A DNA stretch of 64,000 bases, taken from positions 1,252,931-1,316,930 of the forward strand of contig JAKFUK010000001.1 in the NCBI GenBank assembly GCA_021732745.1. The letters run 5' to 3'. The notes below the pieces were generated by a model. That model had not been told where the DNA came from and did no database searches. It saw only the letters and a list, made by a program, of their open reading frames with translations. The translations under genes and the position numbers were made by a program. This DNA is from Nevskia sp. (lineage in GTDB: Bacteria > Pseudomonadota > Gammaproteobacteria > Nevskiales > Nevskiaceae). Positions 7,685 to 16,922 of the stretch are shown in pieces. Positions within the stretch are counted from its first letter, which is position 1; each line of letters starts with the position of its first letter.

Positions 7685-8680
7685 TCAGAGATAGCCGTTG
7701 TCGCGAAACCAGGCCACCGCATCTTCCAGCGCCGCCCGCGCCGGGCGCGGCGCGTAGCCGAGTTCGCGTTTTGCCTTGGCACACGAGAAATACATCCGCT
7801 TCTTCGACATGCGGATTTCCTCGACCGTCGCCACCGGCGCACGGCCGGTGAAGCGGGCGAGGAATTCCGCCGCGTGCGCCACCGGCATCACCGCCGCGTG
7901 TGGCAGCTGGATCTTCGGCGCACGGCGGCCGGTGATGTCGGCAATGGTGGCGAGGATTTCCTTGAGGCTCATGTCCTCGCCGCCGAGCACGTAGCGCTCG
8001 CCGACGACACCTTTCGAGTAGGCCAGCCAGTGGCCTTCGGCAACGTCGTCGACATGGGTGATGTTCAGGCCGGTATCGACGAAGGCTGGCATCTTGCCGG
8101 CGGCGGCATCGCGAACCACGCGGCCGGTCGGGGTCGGCTTCACATCGCGCGGGCCGATCGGGGTCGACGGGTTGACGATCACCACCGGCGCGCCTTTCGC
8201 GCAGAGTTCGCGAACGGCTTCTTCGGCGAGAAACTTCGAGCGCTTGTAGTGGCCGATCATGTCGGCGACGGTCACCGGCGTGTTCTCGTCGCCGGGCTTG
8301 CCGTTCTTTGGAAGCCCAAGCACGGCAACACTCGACGTGTAGACGATGCGCGCAACACCTGCCGCGTGGGCGGCGGCGACCAGTAAACGGGAGCCATCGA
8401 CATTGGCCTGGTACAGCTCGTCCGGATTCGGGGCCCACAGCCGGTAATCGGCGGCGACATGGAACACGGCGTCGCAGCCTTTCACCGCTTTCGTAAGCGA
8501 CGCCGGATCGGTCAGATCGCCTTCGACGACGGTCGCATCGAGACCTTTCAGGTTCTGGCGATTGGAGTTGGGGCGCGACAGCAGGCGCAGCTTGAAACCT
8601 TCGGCCAGCAGGCGACGGGCGACGGCAGAGCCGACAAAACCGGTAGCACCGGTGACGAGGGCGGTGGTCTGCTGGGTCAT
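7685..8680 (-). CDS. hpnA: Hopanoid-associated sugar epimerase HpnA
   Basis: 331 residues; the start at 8680 puts the Rossmann motif TGATGFVG at residues 10-17. The short-chain-reductase catalytic motif YKRSK is present in the middle, and the protein ends SCAKAKRELGYAPRPA...WFRDNGYL as in HpnA and related NAD-dependent epimerases. The location just downstream of hpnG and shc on the same strand supports the specific HpnA name over a generic epimerase. It acts in the cytoplasm, probably on a sugar or polyol head group of the hopanoid side chain; its exact reaction is not settled. Confidence 0.88.
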   Translation of the reverse strand: MTQQTTALVTGATGFVGSAVARRLLAEGFKLRLLSRPNSNRQNLKGLDATVVEGDLTDPASLTKAVKGCDAVFHVAADYRLWAPNPDELYQANVDGSRLLVAAAHAAGVARIVYTSSVAVLGLPKNGKPGDENTPVTVADMIGHYKRSKFLAEEAVRELCAKGAPVVIVNPSTPIGPRDVKPTPTGRVVRDAAAGKMPAFVDTGLNITHVDDVAEGHWLAYSKGVVGERYVLGGEDMSLKEILATIADITGRRAPKIQLPHAAVMPVAHAAEFLARFTGRAPVATVEEIRMSKKRMYFSCAKAKRELGYAPRPARAALEDAVAWFRDNGYL

Positions 8681-8691
8681 CGGAATCGGTT

Positions 8692-9405
8692 TCAGGAATG
8701 GAAGGCGAATGACGGCGCAGCGCGCATCACTTCGCGAAGACTCGACTGCGCGGCATTGAAAGAACGGGCCAGCCCCGGCAGCTTGGCGATCTGCCACGGC
8801 GCTTTCAGCAGGCCGCCGATCATGGTCACGGCTTTCGGCCGGCCGTAGGCGTCGACGCCGTCGATGACCGCGTTCGGCAGGGTCGCTTCGGCGTCGTCGA
8901 CGATGGCGCGAACGACAAGGAACGGCAGGCCGCGCGCTTTCGCGACATCGCCGACCGCCGAGCTTTCCTGGTCGACCGCCACCGCCTGGCTCTGGGTGCG
9001 CGCCAGATACTTGATGCCGGCGTTGAGCAGCGTCAGGCGGGTGGTCAGCAGGCGGCCGTCGACCAGGGTGAGGTCGGCTTCCGCACAGCGCGCAGCAAGG
9101 CGTGCTCGCCATTCCGAATCGACTTCTACCGCATGGCCGTCCATGTAGACCACGGTGCTCGGGCAGACCACGTCACCCGGTTCGAGCGCGGAATCGAGCG
9201 CGCCGGCGGTGCCGAAGCTGAGCAGCGCCGCACAACCTTCATCAGCAAGCTTTTCCGCTGCCAGTTTCGCGGCGACATCGCCGATTCCGGACACATAGAC
9301 GCGCAGGCCGGCGGCGTCATTGAAGCCCGGCACCGGCGCGCGCAGCCCGAGCGCCTTCGCTTCCGACAGCAGCGCCACGACGACGCCGACCGCTGCTTGC
9401 GTCAT
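8692..9405 (-). CDS. hpnG: Hopanoid-associated nucleosidase/phosphorylase HpnG
   Basis: 237 residues. It belongs to the purine nucleoside phosphorylase / MTA-SAH nucleosidase superfamily: LLSFGTAGALDSALEPGDVV and the later VDQESSAVGDVAKARGLPFLVVRAIVDDA are the ribose- and base-binding segments (MTA/SAH nucleosidase has MExxA and RxISD at these places). In hopanoid gene clusters this protein removes adenine from adenosylhopane to give phosphoribohopane/ribosylhopane. It is spaced 11 nt from hpnA and 16 nt from shc, indicating one operon. The assignment rests on family plus context. Confidence 0.88.
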   Translation of the reverse strand: MTQAAVGVVVALLSEAKALGLRAPVPGFNDAAGLRVYVSGIGDVAAKLAAEKLADEGCAALLSFGTAGALDSALEPGDVVCPSTVVYMDGHAVEVDSEWRARLAARCAEADLTLVDGRLLTTRLTLLNAGIKYLARTQSQAVAVDQESSAVGDVAKARGLPFLVVRAIVDDAEATLPNAVIDGVDAYGRPKAVTMIGGLLKAPWQIAKLPGLARSFNAAQSSLREVMRAAPSFAFHS

Positions 9406-9421
9406 CGCGGCAGGCGCCGGA

Positions 9422-11455
9422 TCAAGCCGACGCGCGACGTCCGCGCAGCTGCCGGTAGCGGGCCAGCGCCCACAGCGGGAAGTAGGCGTCGTAGCCGTAA
9501 TACTTCATGTAGAACACCCGCGGGAAGCCCGGCGCGTTGTGGCCCGGGTCATGCCACAGGCCTTCGTACTGGCCTTCCGAGTGCTGGTTGGCGATCAGCC
9601 AGTCGATGCCGGCAGCGATCGACGGATGATCGGCACCGTGCACCGCCATCAGCGCCAGCAGCGCCCAGGCCGTGGTGTTCGGTGTGCTGATCAACTCGCC
9701 CTTGCGCGGCATGGTGCCGGTGAGCTTGGGGTCCAGATAGGTGTCGTTCGACTCGCCCCAGCCACCGTCCGGATTCTGCTTCGATTCCAGGTAGCGGATG
9801 GCTTTCGCGATGTACGGCGCGTCCGGCTTTTCGCCGACCAGCGCCAGCCCGGCGAGTGCAGACCAGGTGCCGTAGATGTAGTTGGTGCCCCAGCGGCCCC
9901 ACCACGAGCCGTCCGGCTGCTGCGACTTCTTCATGTAGCGGATTGCGCGGTTGATCGCCGGGCGATCCTGCGGCCGCTTGAGCACGCCGAGATAGGCCAG
10001 CACGCGGCCGGTGACGTCCTCGGTCGGCGGATCGAGCATCGCCTTGTGATCGGCGAACGGAATCTCGTTGATCCAGTAGTGGGTGTTGTCGGCATCGTAG
10101 GCGCCGAAGCCACCGTTCTTCGATTGCAGGCCGAGCAGCCATTCGGCGGCACGCGACACCGCTTCGTCATTGTGGTTGCTGCCGTTCGGCTCGCGGCCCA
10201 CCAGGTGCATGACACCGGCGACCACGGCCGTGTCATCGAGATCCGGGTAGTACTCGTTCCAGTACTGGAAGGCCCAGCCGCCCGGGCGCAGCTTCTTGTC
10301 GGGTGCTGCCTGAATCCAGTCGCCGACGTGATCGAGTATCTGCCGCGGCTTCATCCAGTTTTCGGCGCGGCGCAGCGCTTCGCGGGTCTTGGCACGGCTG
10401 GAGCCGTCCGGGGAATCGGCGTGCAGCAGCGCCATCATCGCCCAGCCGGTATCCCAGGTCGGCGACAGGCAGGGCTGCACATAGGCACTGCCGTCGGGCG
10501 TGTACTGGATCAGCTTCTGGATCGACTTGAGACAGGTCGCGCGCAGCGGATGTTCGGCCGGATAGCCGAGCAGCGCCAGCGCTTCGTAGCAGTTGACCAT
10601 CGCCGGGAAGATGCCGTTGATGCCGTCCTCGCCATTGAGGCGGGCGACGAACCAGCTCTCGGCCTTCTTCAGCGCCTTGGCACGGAACGGGCGGGTCCAG
10701 ACGCTATCGAGACTGCGGCCGAGCTTGTCGAGCAGCAGGAAGGTCTTGGCGAAGAGCGTGTCGTTGCGGAACCACTGGGTTTCCTGCTCGGGCGGGCGCA
10801 CGAACAGTTCGCGGATGTGGATCTCGCGCGGGTTCTTGGCCTTGGCCTTCAGGCTGCAGAGCACGAACAGCGGCACCATCACCGCGCGCGCCCAGGTCGC
10901 AACCTTGTAGATCTCGAATGGGAACCAGCGCGGGAACAGCACGATCTCGACCGGCACGTACGGCGCAGCCGTCCACGGCACCTGGCCGAACATCGCCAGC
11001 AGGATGCGGGTGAAGACGTTGGACTTGGCCGCACCGCCGAGCGCGAGAATCGCTTCGCGGGCGCGAACCATGTGCGGCGCGGATTCGTCGTCGCCAGCGC
11101 ACTTCAGCGCGTAATAGCTCTTGACCGTGCACGACAGATCAATCGCCCCCGGCTGGTCGTAATTGCGGTACTGCGGCCATCCGCCATGCCCGTCCAGCAC
11201 CTGCTGGGCGCGGATGAACTTGGCGATCTGCTCCTGCAGCACGTCGTCGATCTCATCCATGAAATGCATCATCAGGATGTATTCGGCGGGGATCGTGCAG
11301 TCGGCCTCGAACTCGAAGCACCACTCGCCATCCGGCTTCTGGAGCTTCAGCAGGGCTTCGCGAGCGACGTCGATCGCTTCATGCAGGCGGCTTTCGGCTT
11401 CGGCGGCCAGCGTGCGCGGATCGCGTCGGAGACGGACGACAGTCGGTGCGTTCAT
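9422..11455 (-). CDS. shc: Squalene-hopene cyclase
   Basis: 677 residues, a normal length. The catalytic DXDD motif is DLDDTA with the aspartates at 405, 407 and 408. Several QW repeats are visible, for example QKPDGEWCFEFE near residue 40, QQPDGSWWGRWG, QNPDGGWGES and the C-terminal SEGQYEGLWHDPG. The enzyme cyclises squalene to hopene/hopanol at the inner membrane. It stands between the squalene synthase gene (51 nt upstream) and hpnG, so it is the core of a hopanoid operon reading sqs-shc-hpnG-hpnA. The long frame on the opposite strand is a codon-bias shadow. Confidence 0.96.
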   Translation of the reverse strand: MNAPTVVRLRRDPRTLAAEAESRLHEAIDVAREALLKLQKPDGEWCFEFEADCTIPAEYILMMHFMDEIDDVLQEQIAKFIRAQQVLDGHGGWPQYRNYDQPGAIDLSCTVKSYYALKCAGDDESAPHMVRAREAILALGGAAKSNVFTRILLAMFGQVPWTAAPYVPVEIVLFPRWFPFEIYKVATWARAVMVPLFVLCSLKAKAKNPREIHIRELFVRPPEQETQWFRNDTLFAKTFLLLDKLGRSLDSVWTRPFRAKALKKAESWFVARLNGEDGINGIFPAMVNCYEALALLGYPAEHPLRATCLKSIQKLIQYTPDGSAYVQPCLSPTWDTGWAMMALLHADSPDGSSRAKTREALRRAENWMKPRQILDHVGDWIQAAPDKKLRPGGWAFQYWNEYYPDLDDTAVVAGVMHLVGREPNGSNHNDEAVSRAAEWLLGLQSKNGGFGAYDADNTHYWINEIPFADHKAMLDPPTEDVTGRVLAYLGVLKRPQDRPAINRAIRYMKKSQQPDGSWWGRWGTNYIYGTWSALAGLALVGEKPDAPYIAKAIRYLESKQNPDGGWGESNDTYLDPKLTGTMPRKGELISTPNTTAWALLALMAVHGADHPSIAAGIDWLIANQHSEGQYEGLWHDPGHNAPGFPRVFYMKYYGYDAYFPLWALARYRQLRGRRASA

Positions 11456-11506
11456 CGTGCGGATTTCTTCAGTGGTGCCTGCACGGACTATCGACCGTGC
11501 GGGGAA

Positions 11507-12580
11507 TCAAGCTTCCAGCGGCGCCTGGGCCGGCTGGGTGGCGATCTGCGGCAGGCCGCTGGCCGTGCGCTTGAACAAAAAGCGCAGCCAGGTGTTGCTG
11601 CGGATGCCGATCGAGGTGAGCGTCATCGTCCACATCACCGAAGTGCGGGAAATTTTCACTTCGGCGGCGTTGCGGTAGCCCGGCGTGGCGACGATCTTGC
11701 GCAGGGTCAGCAGCGCCATGCCGATGTTCCACGCGCAGAACTTGCGGATGCCGGTGTCGTTTGGCGAAATCGCCAGGGTGAATTCCAGCGCGTAGGCCAG
11801 CTGCGCATGGGTGACGGCGACCAGTTCGTTGAGCGCGCGCGTGCAGGCATCGCACTGCGTCGCAGGATCGAGCTTCAGCAGGTCGATGCCGTGCTGGCCG
11901 AATTCCCGGCGCGGCATCCAGCTGACGCCGCGTTCGCGGTCTTCCCAGATGTCCTTGAGGATGTTGGTCATCTGCAAGCCCTGGCCGAAAGCCACGGCGT
12001 AGCGAGCCAGATCATCGCGACGGCGTGCGGTTTCGGGTGCGTAGGCGCAGAACAGGTCGCGCAGCATTTCGCCGACCACACCGGCCACGTAGTAGCAGTA
12101 GTTGCCGAGTTCGTTGAGATCGCGCAGGCCCTGCGGCCCGGCTTGCAGCGAATAACGATGCATGCCGCGACACATGATCCGCACGCAGCGCTCGATAGCC
12201 AGACGGGCGACCGGGTCGAAGCTTGAGGTCATGGTCAGCACCAGCTGGGTGCTGCGGACCAGTTCGAGTTCGGTCGGCGAGGTGGCCGAGGACAGCTTCG
12301 GCGCCAGCTCGTCGACGAAGGCCTGCACCGAACCACGGCCGCCGACCAGATCGGCGAAGGCTTCGGTCAGCCGCACCTTGTCGTCGGAGCCGAGTGCGGG
12401 CTCGTCCTCGATGGTGTCGGCGATCCGGCAAAGTAAATAGGCGTTCGACACCACGCTGCCGAGCGGCTGCGGCAGCTGCGGAATGGTCAGCGCAAAGGTG
12501 CGCGACACGCCCGGCAGGATGTGCGCCTGGAACGCGGACGCGATCAACAGCGCATCCGTGGTTGATTGCTCAATCGTCAT
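11507..12580 (-). CDS. Squalene synthase (eukaryotic/Methylococcus-like single-enzyme type)
   Basis: 357 residues from ATG 12580 (a TTG one codon upstream is possible). The two aspartate-rich substrate motifs are ADTIEDEP (about 54-61) and NILKDIWED, separated by YCYYVAGVVGEMLRDLF, which is the squalene-synthase form of the central helix. SRTFALTIPQLP near the N terminus also fits squalene synthase rather than HpnC/HpnD. It should condense two farnesyl diphosphates and reduce the product to squalene with NADPH. No HpnC, HpnD or HpnE gene is visible nearby. It is first in the hopanoid operon. Confidence 0.88.
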   Translation of the reverse strand: MTIEQSTTDALLIASAFQAHILPGVSRTFALTIPQLPQPLGSVVSNAYLLCRIADTIEDEPALGSDDKVRLTEAFADLVGGRGSVQAFVDELAPKLSSATSPTELELVRSTQLVLTMTSSFDPVARLAIERCVRIMCRGMHRYSLQAGPQGLRDLNELGNYCYYVAGVVGEMLRDLFCAYAPETARRRDDLARYAVAFGQGLQMTNILKDIWEDRERGVSWMPRREFGQHGIDLLKLDPATQCDACTRALNELVAVTHAQLAYALEFTLAISPNDTGIRKFCAWNIGMALLTLRKIVATPGYRNAAEVKISRTSVMWTMTLTSIGIRSNTWLRFLFKRTASGLPQIATQPAQAPLEA

Positions 12581-12770
12581 CAAGGAGTTCGAGGCGTTAG
12601 CCGGCAGGCGGTACGGGTCGCTCGCCGCGATGTCGGTTCCCAGAGCCGAATCGAGCGGATCATGTGCGCGTCACGGCGTGATTCTTCGTCATACAAGCGA
12701 ACCCGCCGGTCTTTTCTGCCGGGCATTCTAGCAATGTTGCATCGCAGTGCGTCGATCCCTTGTCCCGGAC

Positions 12771-12790
12771 CTGTCCCGCGCACGGGACAG
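12771..12790. other. Short perfect hairpin downstream of apt
   Basis: CTGTCCCG and CGGGACAG pair around CGCA, directly after the apt stop on the minus strand. It lacks a T-run, so it is at best a weak terminator or transcript-stabilising hairpin. Confidence 0.5.
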
Positions 12791-12791
12791 C

Positions 12792-13337
<546 letters not shown>

Positions 13338-13489
13338 GGCGTTCGGGATGAGGCTGGCTTGTTCGGGGTTCGCCGTTCGGTTCACACTTCGCGCCCTGAA
13401 AGGCTCGCCCGACGGCGTTTCAAAGCCAGTTTGGCAGCTTCAAGCAGCGCCTGTCTTTGGCGGCTGCGCCCCACCATCGAGTCCCGATC

Positions 13490-14389
13490 TTGAATCCAGC
13501 TGCCAGTTTCGCCACCCGCCTGCCCGCTTACCGCAGCCGTCTCGATGCCGCCCTCGATCGCGCCCTGCCGCCGCTCGGCAGCGATCCGGCCGCGCTGCAC
13601 GAAGCGATGCGCTACACCTGCAACGGCGGCAAGCGCCTGCGTGCGCTGCTGGTCTATGCCGCTGGCGAAGCGCTGGGCCTCGATGCCGGATTGCTCGATG
13701 CCCCCGCGGTCGCCGTCGAACTGATCCACGCCTACTCGCTGGTCCACGACGACCTGCCGGCGATGGACGACGACGATTTGCGCCGCGGCCAGCCGACCGT
13801 CCACAAGGTCTGGGACGATGCGATGGGTGTCCTGGTCGGCGATGCGTTGCAGACGCTGGCCTTCGAAACCCTGACCCGCGACATCCCCGCCGATGGCGAA
13901 GCCGCCCGCCGCCTGCTCGGCGTGATCGCAGCACTTGGGGCTGCTTCGGGCTCGATGGGCATGGTCGGCGGCCAGGCGGTCGACATCGAATCGGAAGGCC
14001 AGCGCATTCCGCTGGAACGCCTGCAGTCGCTGCATGCGCGCAAGACCGGCGCGCTGATTCTGGCCTGCCTGAAGATGCCGCTGGCGCTGGCGGCCCCGTC
14101 CGCCGACGTGGCCACTGCACTGACGGATTACGGCCGCCTGCTCGGGCTGGCCTACCAGATCCAGGACGATGTGCTCGACATCACCCAGTCCACCGAACAG
14201 CTTGGCAAGACCGCCGGCAAGGACGTGGCGCAGGAAAAGTCGACCTACCCCGCCCTGCTCGGCTTCGATGCCGCCAAGGCGCTGGCCGAGAAGACCTTCG
14301 CTGACGCCCGTTCAGCGCTAGCTGCGCTCGGCGACAAGGCCGACGGCCTGCGCTGGCTGGCGTTGGAGATCGAGGGGCGAAATCACTGA
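13490..14389 (+). CDS. ispA: Farnesyl/geranyl diphosphate synthase
   Basis: 299 residues if translation begins at TTG 13490; another TTG at 13457 would give 310, and neither has a convincing ribosome binding site. The first aspartate-rich motif is DDLPAMDDDDLRRG at 87-100 and the second is YQIQDDVLDITQ in the C-terminal third; GGKRLRALL (47-55) binds the isopentenyl diphosphate. It makes the C15 precursor used by the squalene synthase encoded 1 kb away on the other strand, so substrate supply, condensation and cyclisation are grouped. The neighbours xseB and dxs, frequent in other genomes, are absent. Confidence 0.92.
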   Translation: MNPAASFATRLPAYRSRLDAALDRALPPLGSDPAALHEAMRYTCNGGKRLRALLVYAAGEALGLDAGLLDAPAVAVELIHAYSLVHDDLPAMDDDDLRRGQPTVHKVWDDAMGVLVGDALQTLAFETLTRDIPADGEAARRLLGVIAALGAASGSMGMVGGQAVDIESEGQRIPLERLQSLHARKTGALILACLKMPLALAAPSADVATALTDYGRLLGLAYQIQDDVLDITQSTEQLGKTAGKDVAQEKSTYPALLGFDAAKALAEKTFADARSALAALGDKADGLRWLALEIEGRNH

Positions 14390-14400
14390 CGGCGACTTTT

Positions 14401-14800
14401 CCGTCGTTCAACAAAAAGCCCGACATCGAGTCGGGCCAGCAGCGGTAACTCGCCCGCTCTCTCGCCCTTGATTGAACCCCCGGCGGCTGCCGCCGCTTCG
14501 AATCCCACCCTCGGCTTTTCCGTCGTTCAACAAAAAGCCCGACATCGAGTCGGGCCAGCAGCGGTAACTCGCCCGCTCTCTCGCCCTTGATTGAACCCCC
14601 GGCGGCTGCCGCCGCTTCGAATCCCACCCTCGGCTTTTCCGTCGTTCAACAAAAAAGCCCGACATTGAGTCGGGCCGCCGGCGGAAACGCGCCCGCTCTC
14701 TCGCCCTTGATTGAACCCCCGGCCGCTGCGCGGCTTCGAATCCCACCCTCGGCTTTTCCGTCGTTCAACAAAAATGCCCGACATTGAGTCGGGCTTTTTT
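14401..14800. repeat. 119-bp tandem repeat array of terminator hairpins plus a tRNA-Ser fragment
   Basis: Three full 119-bp units (14401-14519, 14520-14638, 14639-14757) and a partial fourth (14758-14800). Each unit starts CCGTCGTTCAAC, then holds the hairpin GCCCGAC-N5-GTCGGGC flanked by an A-run. It continues with TTGATTGAACCCCCGG and ends with TTCGAATCCCACCCTC, a 16-nt match to the T-arm/acceptor part of tRNA-Ser but inverted relative to the intact tRNA gene beside it. The first two units are nearly identical; the third has diverged. It has the regular period of an array but no unique spacers. Confidence 0.9.
14772..14800. terminator. Bidirectional Rho-independent terminator of tRNA-Ser and ispA
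   Basis: Stem GCCCGAC (14776-14782) / GTCGGGC (14788-14794), six T on the plus side and a run of A on the other, so it can stop transcription from both directions. It is the last copy of the hairpin repeated in the 119-bp array. Confidence 0.85.
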
Positions 14801-14806
14801 GTTGAA

Positions 14807-14894
<88 letters not shown>

Positions 14895-15184
14895 AGGGTG
14901 CTCAAGCGCCGGTGCGCCGGGGGTCGATTCCGGACGCGGGCTTTGTTGCTTCAGCCCGTCTATTCTATCAATCCGGCTGGCACTGCGCAGGACTTTTTGT
15001 TCGATCGACGGCCAGCCGGGCTTGGCGGATCGGCTGGCATGCGCCTGGGCCGGAACACTGGACCGACCTTCGATCCGCAAAGTGGCCCGCAACCGCACAC
15101 AAGAACAACGCCGCTGCCGGACCGAGGATGGTTCGAGCGATGGCAGGCACGCGAGACCGACATGACGACCGGAACAGTTGCACG

Positions 15185-16624
15185 ATGACGGCCACGCCGC
15201 GCCAGGTCTGGGCGCTGCGCAGCGTGCTGGTGGCGGCTGTGGCGCTGGCGGTGCTGGCCACCTGCTCGCCGCAGCCGGGCACGCTGGAGCGGGTGCTCGG
15301 CAACGGTGTGCTGCGGGTGGCAACCACCAATAGCCCGACCACCTGCTACGACGGCCCGGCCGGGCCAACGGGTTACGAATGCGATCTGCTGCGCGGCTTC
15401 GCCGAGCAACTCGGCGTGAAACTGGAATTGGTCTATCTGGCCAACAGCGCACAGGTGCTGGATCACGTAGCCGGCGGCAGGGTCGATATCGGGGCCGCCG
15501 GCATCAATGTCACCGCCACCCGCAGCGAACAGGTGCGCTTCACCAAGCCGGTGCAGATGGTGCGCCAGCAACTGGTGTATCGCAGCGACCAGAAAAAGCC
15601 GCGCGATCCCGGCGATCTCGATGGCAAGCTCGCGGTGCCGCAAGGCAGTTCGATGGCCGAACGGCTGCTGCAACTGCGCGGCAGCCGCTATCCGACCCTG
15701 CAATGGCTGGAAGTGCCGGATGCCGGCGGTAACGATCTGCTGGCCCGAGTCGCCGATGGCGAGCTGACCTACACCATCGCCAATTCCGATCTGGTGGCGC
15801 TCAATCGCCGCCACGCGCCGAAACTGAAAGTGGCTTTCGATCTGTCCGGCAACGAGGATATCGCCTGGGCCTTGCCGAGCGCGCGCGACACCAGCCTTTA
15901 CGACCGGGTGCAGAATTATCTGACCACCCTTCCCGATGCCGAGCTGGCCAGCCTTCGCGATCGTCATTTCGGGGTGGTCGAAAGCGACGAATACCTGGGC
16001 GTGGTCCGTTTCGTCACCGATGTGAAGCAATTGCTGCCGAAGTACCAGCGCCATTTCGAGGACGCCGCCGAGCGTTACGGGCTGGATTGGCGAACGCTGG
16101 CGGCCGTCGGCTACCAGGAATCGAAGTGGAACCCGGACGCCGTCAGCTTCACTGGCGTGCGCGGCATCATGATGCTGACGCTCGACACCGCCGCGCATCT
16201 CAAGGTCAAGGATCGCGAGGATCCGGCGCAAAGCATCGAAGGCGGCGCTCGCTACCTGCAGCAACTGCTGCGACAGCTTCCAGCCTCGATCGCCGAACCG
16301 GATCGCACCTGGATGGCGCTGGCCGCCTACAACCAGGGGCTGGGCCATCTGCACGATGCCCGCAAGCTGGCGCAGAAGGTCGGCAAGAACCCCAATCGCT
16401 GGGAGGATGTGCTCGAAGGCATGCGCCGGCTGTCGCAGGAACAGTGGTATTCGCAAACCAAGCACGGCTATGCGCGCGGCGGCGAAGCGGTGCGCTTCGT
16501 CACCAATGTGCGCAGCTACTACGACGTGCTGCTGTGGATGACGGGCGGCGCAGCCATTGCCCCGAGCACCGAAGCGCAGGCTGCGGCGATCAAATCCGCA
16601 GCCGAGTCACCGGCTGACCCTTGA
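15185..16624 (+). CDS. mltF: Membrane-bound lytic murein transglycosylase F
   Basis: 479 residues from ATG 15185. Hydrophobic N terminus with a Cys at about residue 27 (VLATCSPQ), consistent with a lipoprotein or signal anchor. Residues ~38-265 form a periplasmic solute-binding (SBP-3) domain (RVLGNGVLRVATTNSPTT, YECDLLRGFAEQLGV). The C-terminal ~285-440 is an SLT/lysozyme-like domain with AAVGYQESKWNPDAVS (catalytic Glu in QES) and ALAAYNQGLGHL. This two-domain order is MltF. It cuts glycan strands in peptidoglycan at the outer membrane. Its 3' end overlaps the ferredoxin gene by 35 nt, tail to tail. Confidence 0.92.
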   Translation: MTATPRQVWALRSVLVAAVALAVLATCSPQPGTLERVLGNGVLRVATTNSPTTCYDGPAGPTGYECDLLRGFAEQLGVKLELVYLANSAQVLDHVAGGRVDIGAAGINVTATRSEQVRFTKPVQMVRQQLVYRSDQKKPRDPGDLDGKLAVPQGSSMAERLLQLRGSRYPTLQWLEVPDAGGNDLLARVADGELTYTIANSDLVALNRRHAPKLKVAFDLSGNEDIAWALPSARDTSLYDRVQNYLTTLPDAELASLRDRHFGVVESDEYLGVVRFVTDVKQLLPKYQRHFEDAAERYGLDWRTLAAVGYQESKWNPDAVSFTGVRGIMMLTLDTAAHLKVKDREDPAQSIEGGARYLQQLLRQLPASIAEPDRTWMALAAYNQGLGHLHDARKLAQKVGKNPNRWEDVLEGMRRLSQEQWYSQTKHGYARGGEAVRFVTNVRSYYDVLLWMTGGAAIAPSTEAQAAAIKSAAESPADP

Positions 16625-16922
16625 GCAGATGCTCGGCGACGATCTCGTCGACGTCCGCTTCATTGGCATAGCGATACCAGACGCCTTCCGGGTAGACCAC
16701 CATCACCGGCCCCTGCTCGCAGCGGTCCAGACAGCCGGCCTGATTGACCCGCGCGCGGCCAACGCCGGTGATCGCCGCCTTCTTGACCTTCAACTTGCAG
16801 TAGTCGCGCAGTGCCTGCGCCCCGTGGTCTTCGCAGGACGCGCGGCCGTCGCTGCGTTGGTTGCAGCAGAAAAAAACGTGATGCTTGAAGTACGGCGCGG
16901 GCGTGTCGGCGGCGTCGCTCAT
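16590..16922 (-). CDS. Thioredoxin-like [2Fe-2S] ferredoxin
   Basis: 110 residues from ATG 16922, which overlaps the stop of the DUF481 gene as ATGA. The N terminus HHVFFCCNQRSDGRASCEDHG and the later GCLDRCEQGPVMVVYPEGVWY supply the four cysteines of a thioredoxin-like 2Fe-2S ferredoxin, as in Azotobacter Shethna-type/NuoE-like proteins. It is a small soluble electron carrier of unknown partner. Being coupled to an outer-membrane protein gene is unusual; the pairing may just reflect compaction. Confidence 0.85.
   Translation of the reverse strand: MSDAADTPAPYFKHHVFFCCNQRSDGRASCEDHGAQALRDYCKLKVKKAAITGVGRARVNQAGCLDRCEQGPVMVVYPEGVWYRYANEADVDEIVAEHLLKGQPVTRLRI

Noticed and set aside
9320..12226. 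968-codon open frame on the plus strand opposite shc and squalene synthase
   Set aside because: It is a codon-bias shadow: its translation has no domains, is rich in Arg/Gln/His, and lies antisense to two clear enzymes.
12771..12790. Terminator for apt
   Set aside because: The hairpin is perfect but no T-run follows on either strand, so it is listed only as a hairpin.
14401..14800. Possible CRISPR array at the 119-bp tandem repeats
   Set aside because: Units are directly adjacent with no unique spacers, the repeats are far too long, and no cas genes are near.
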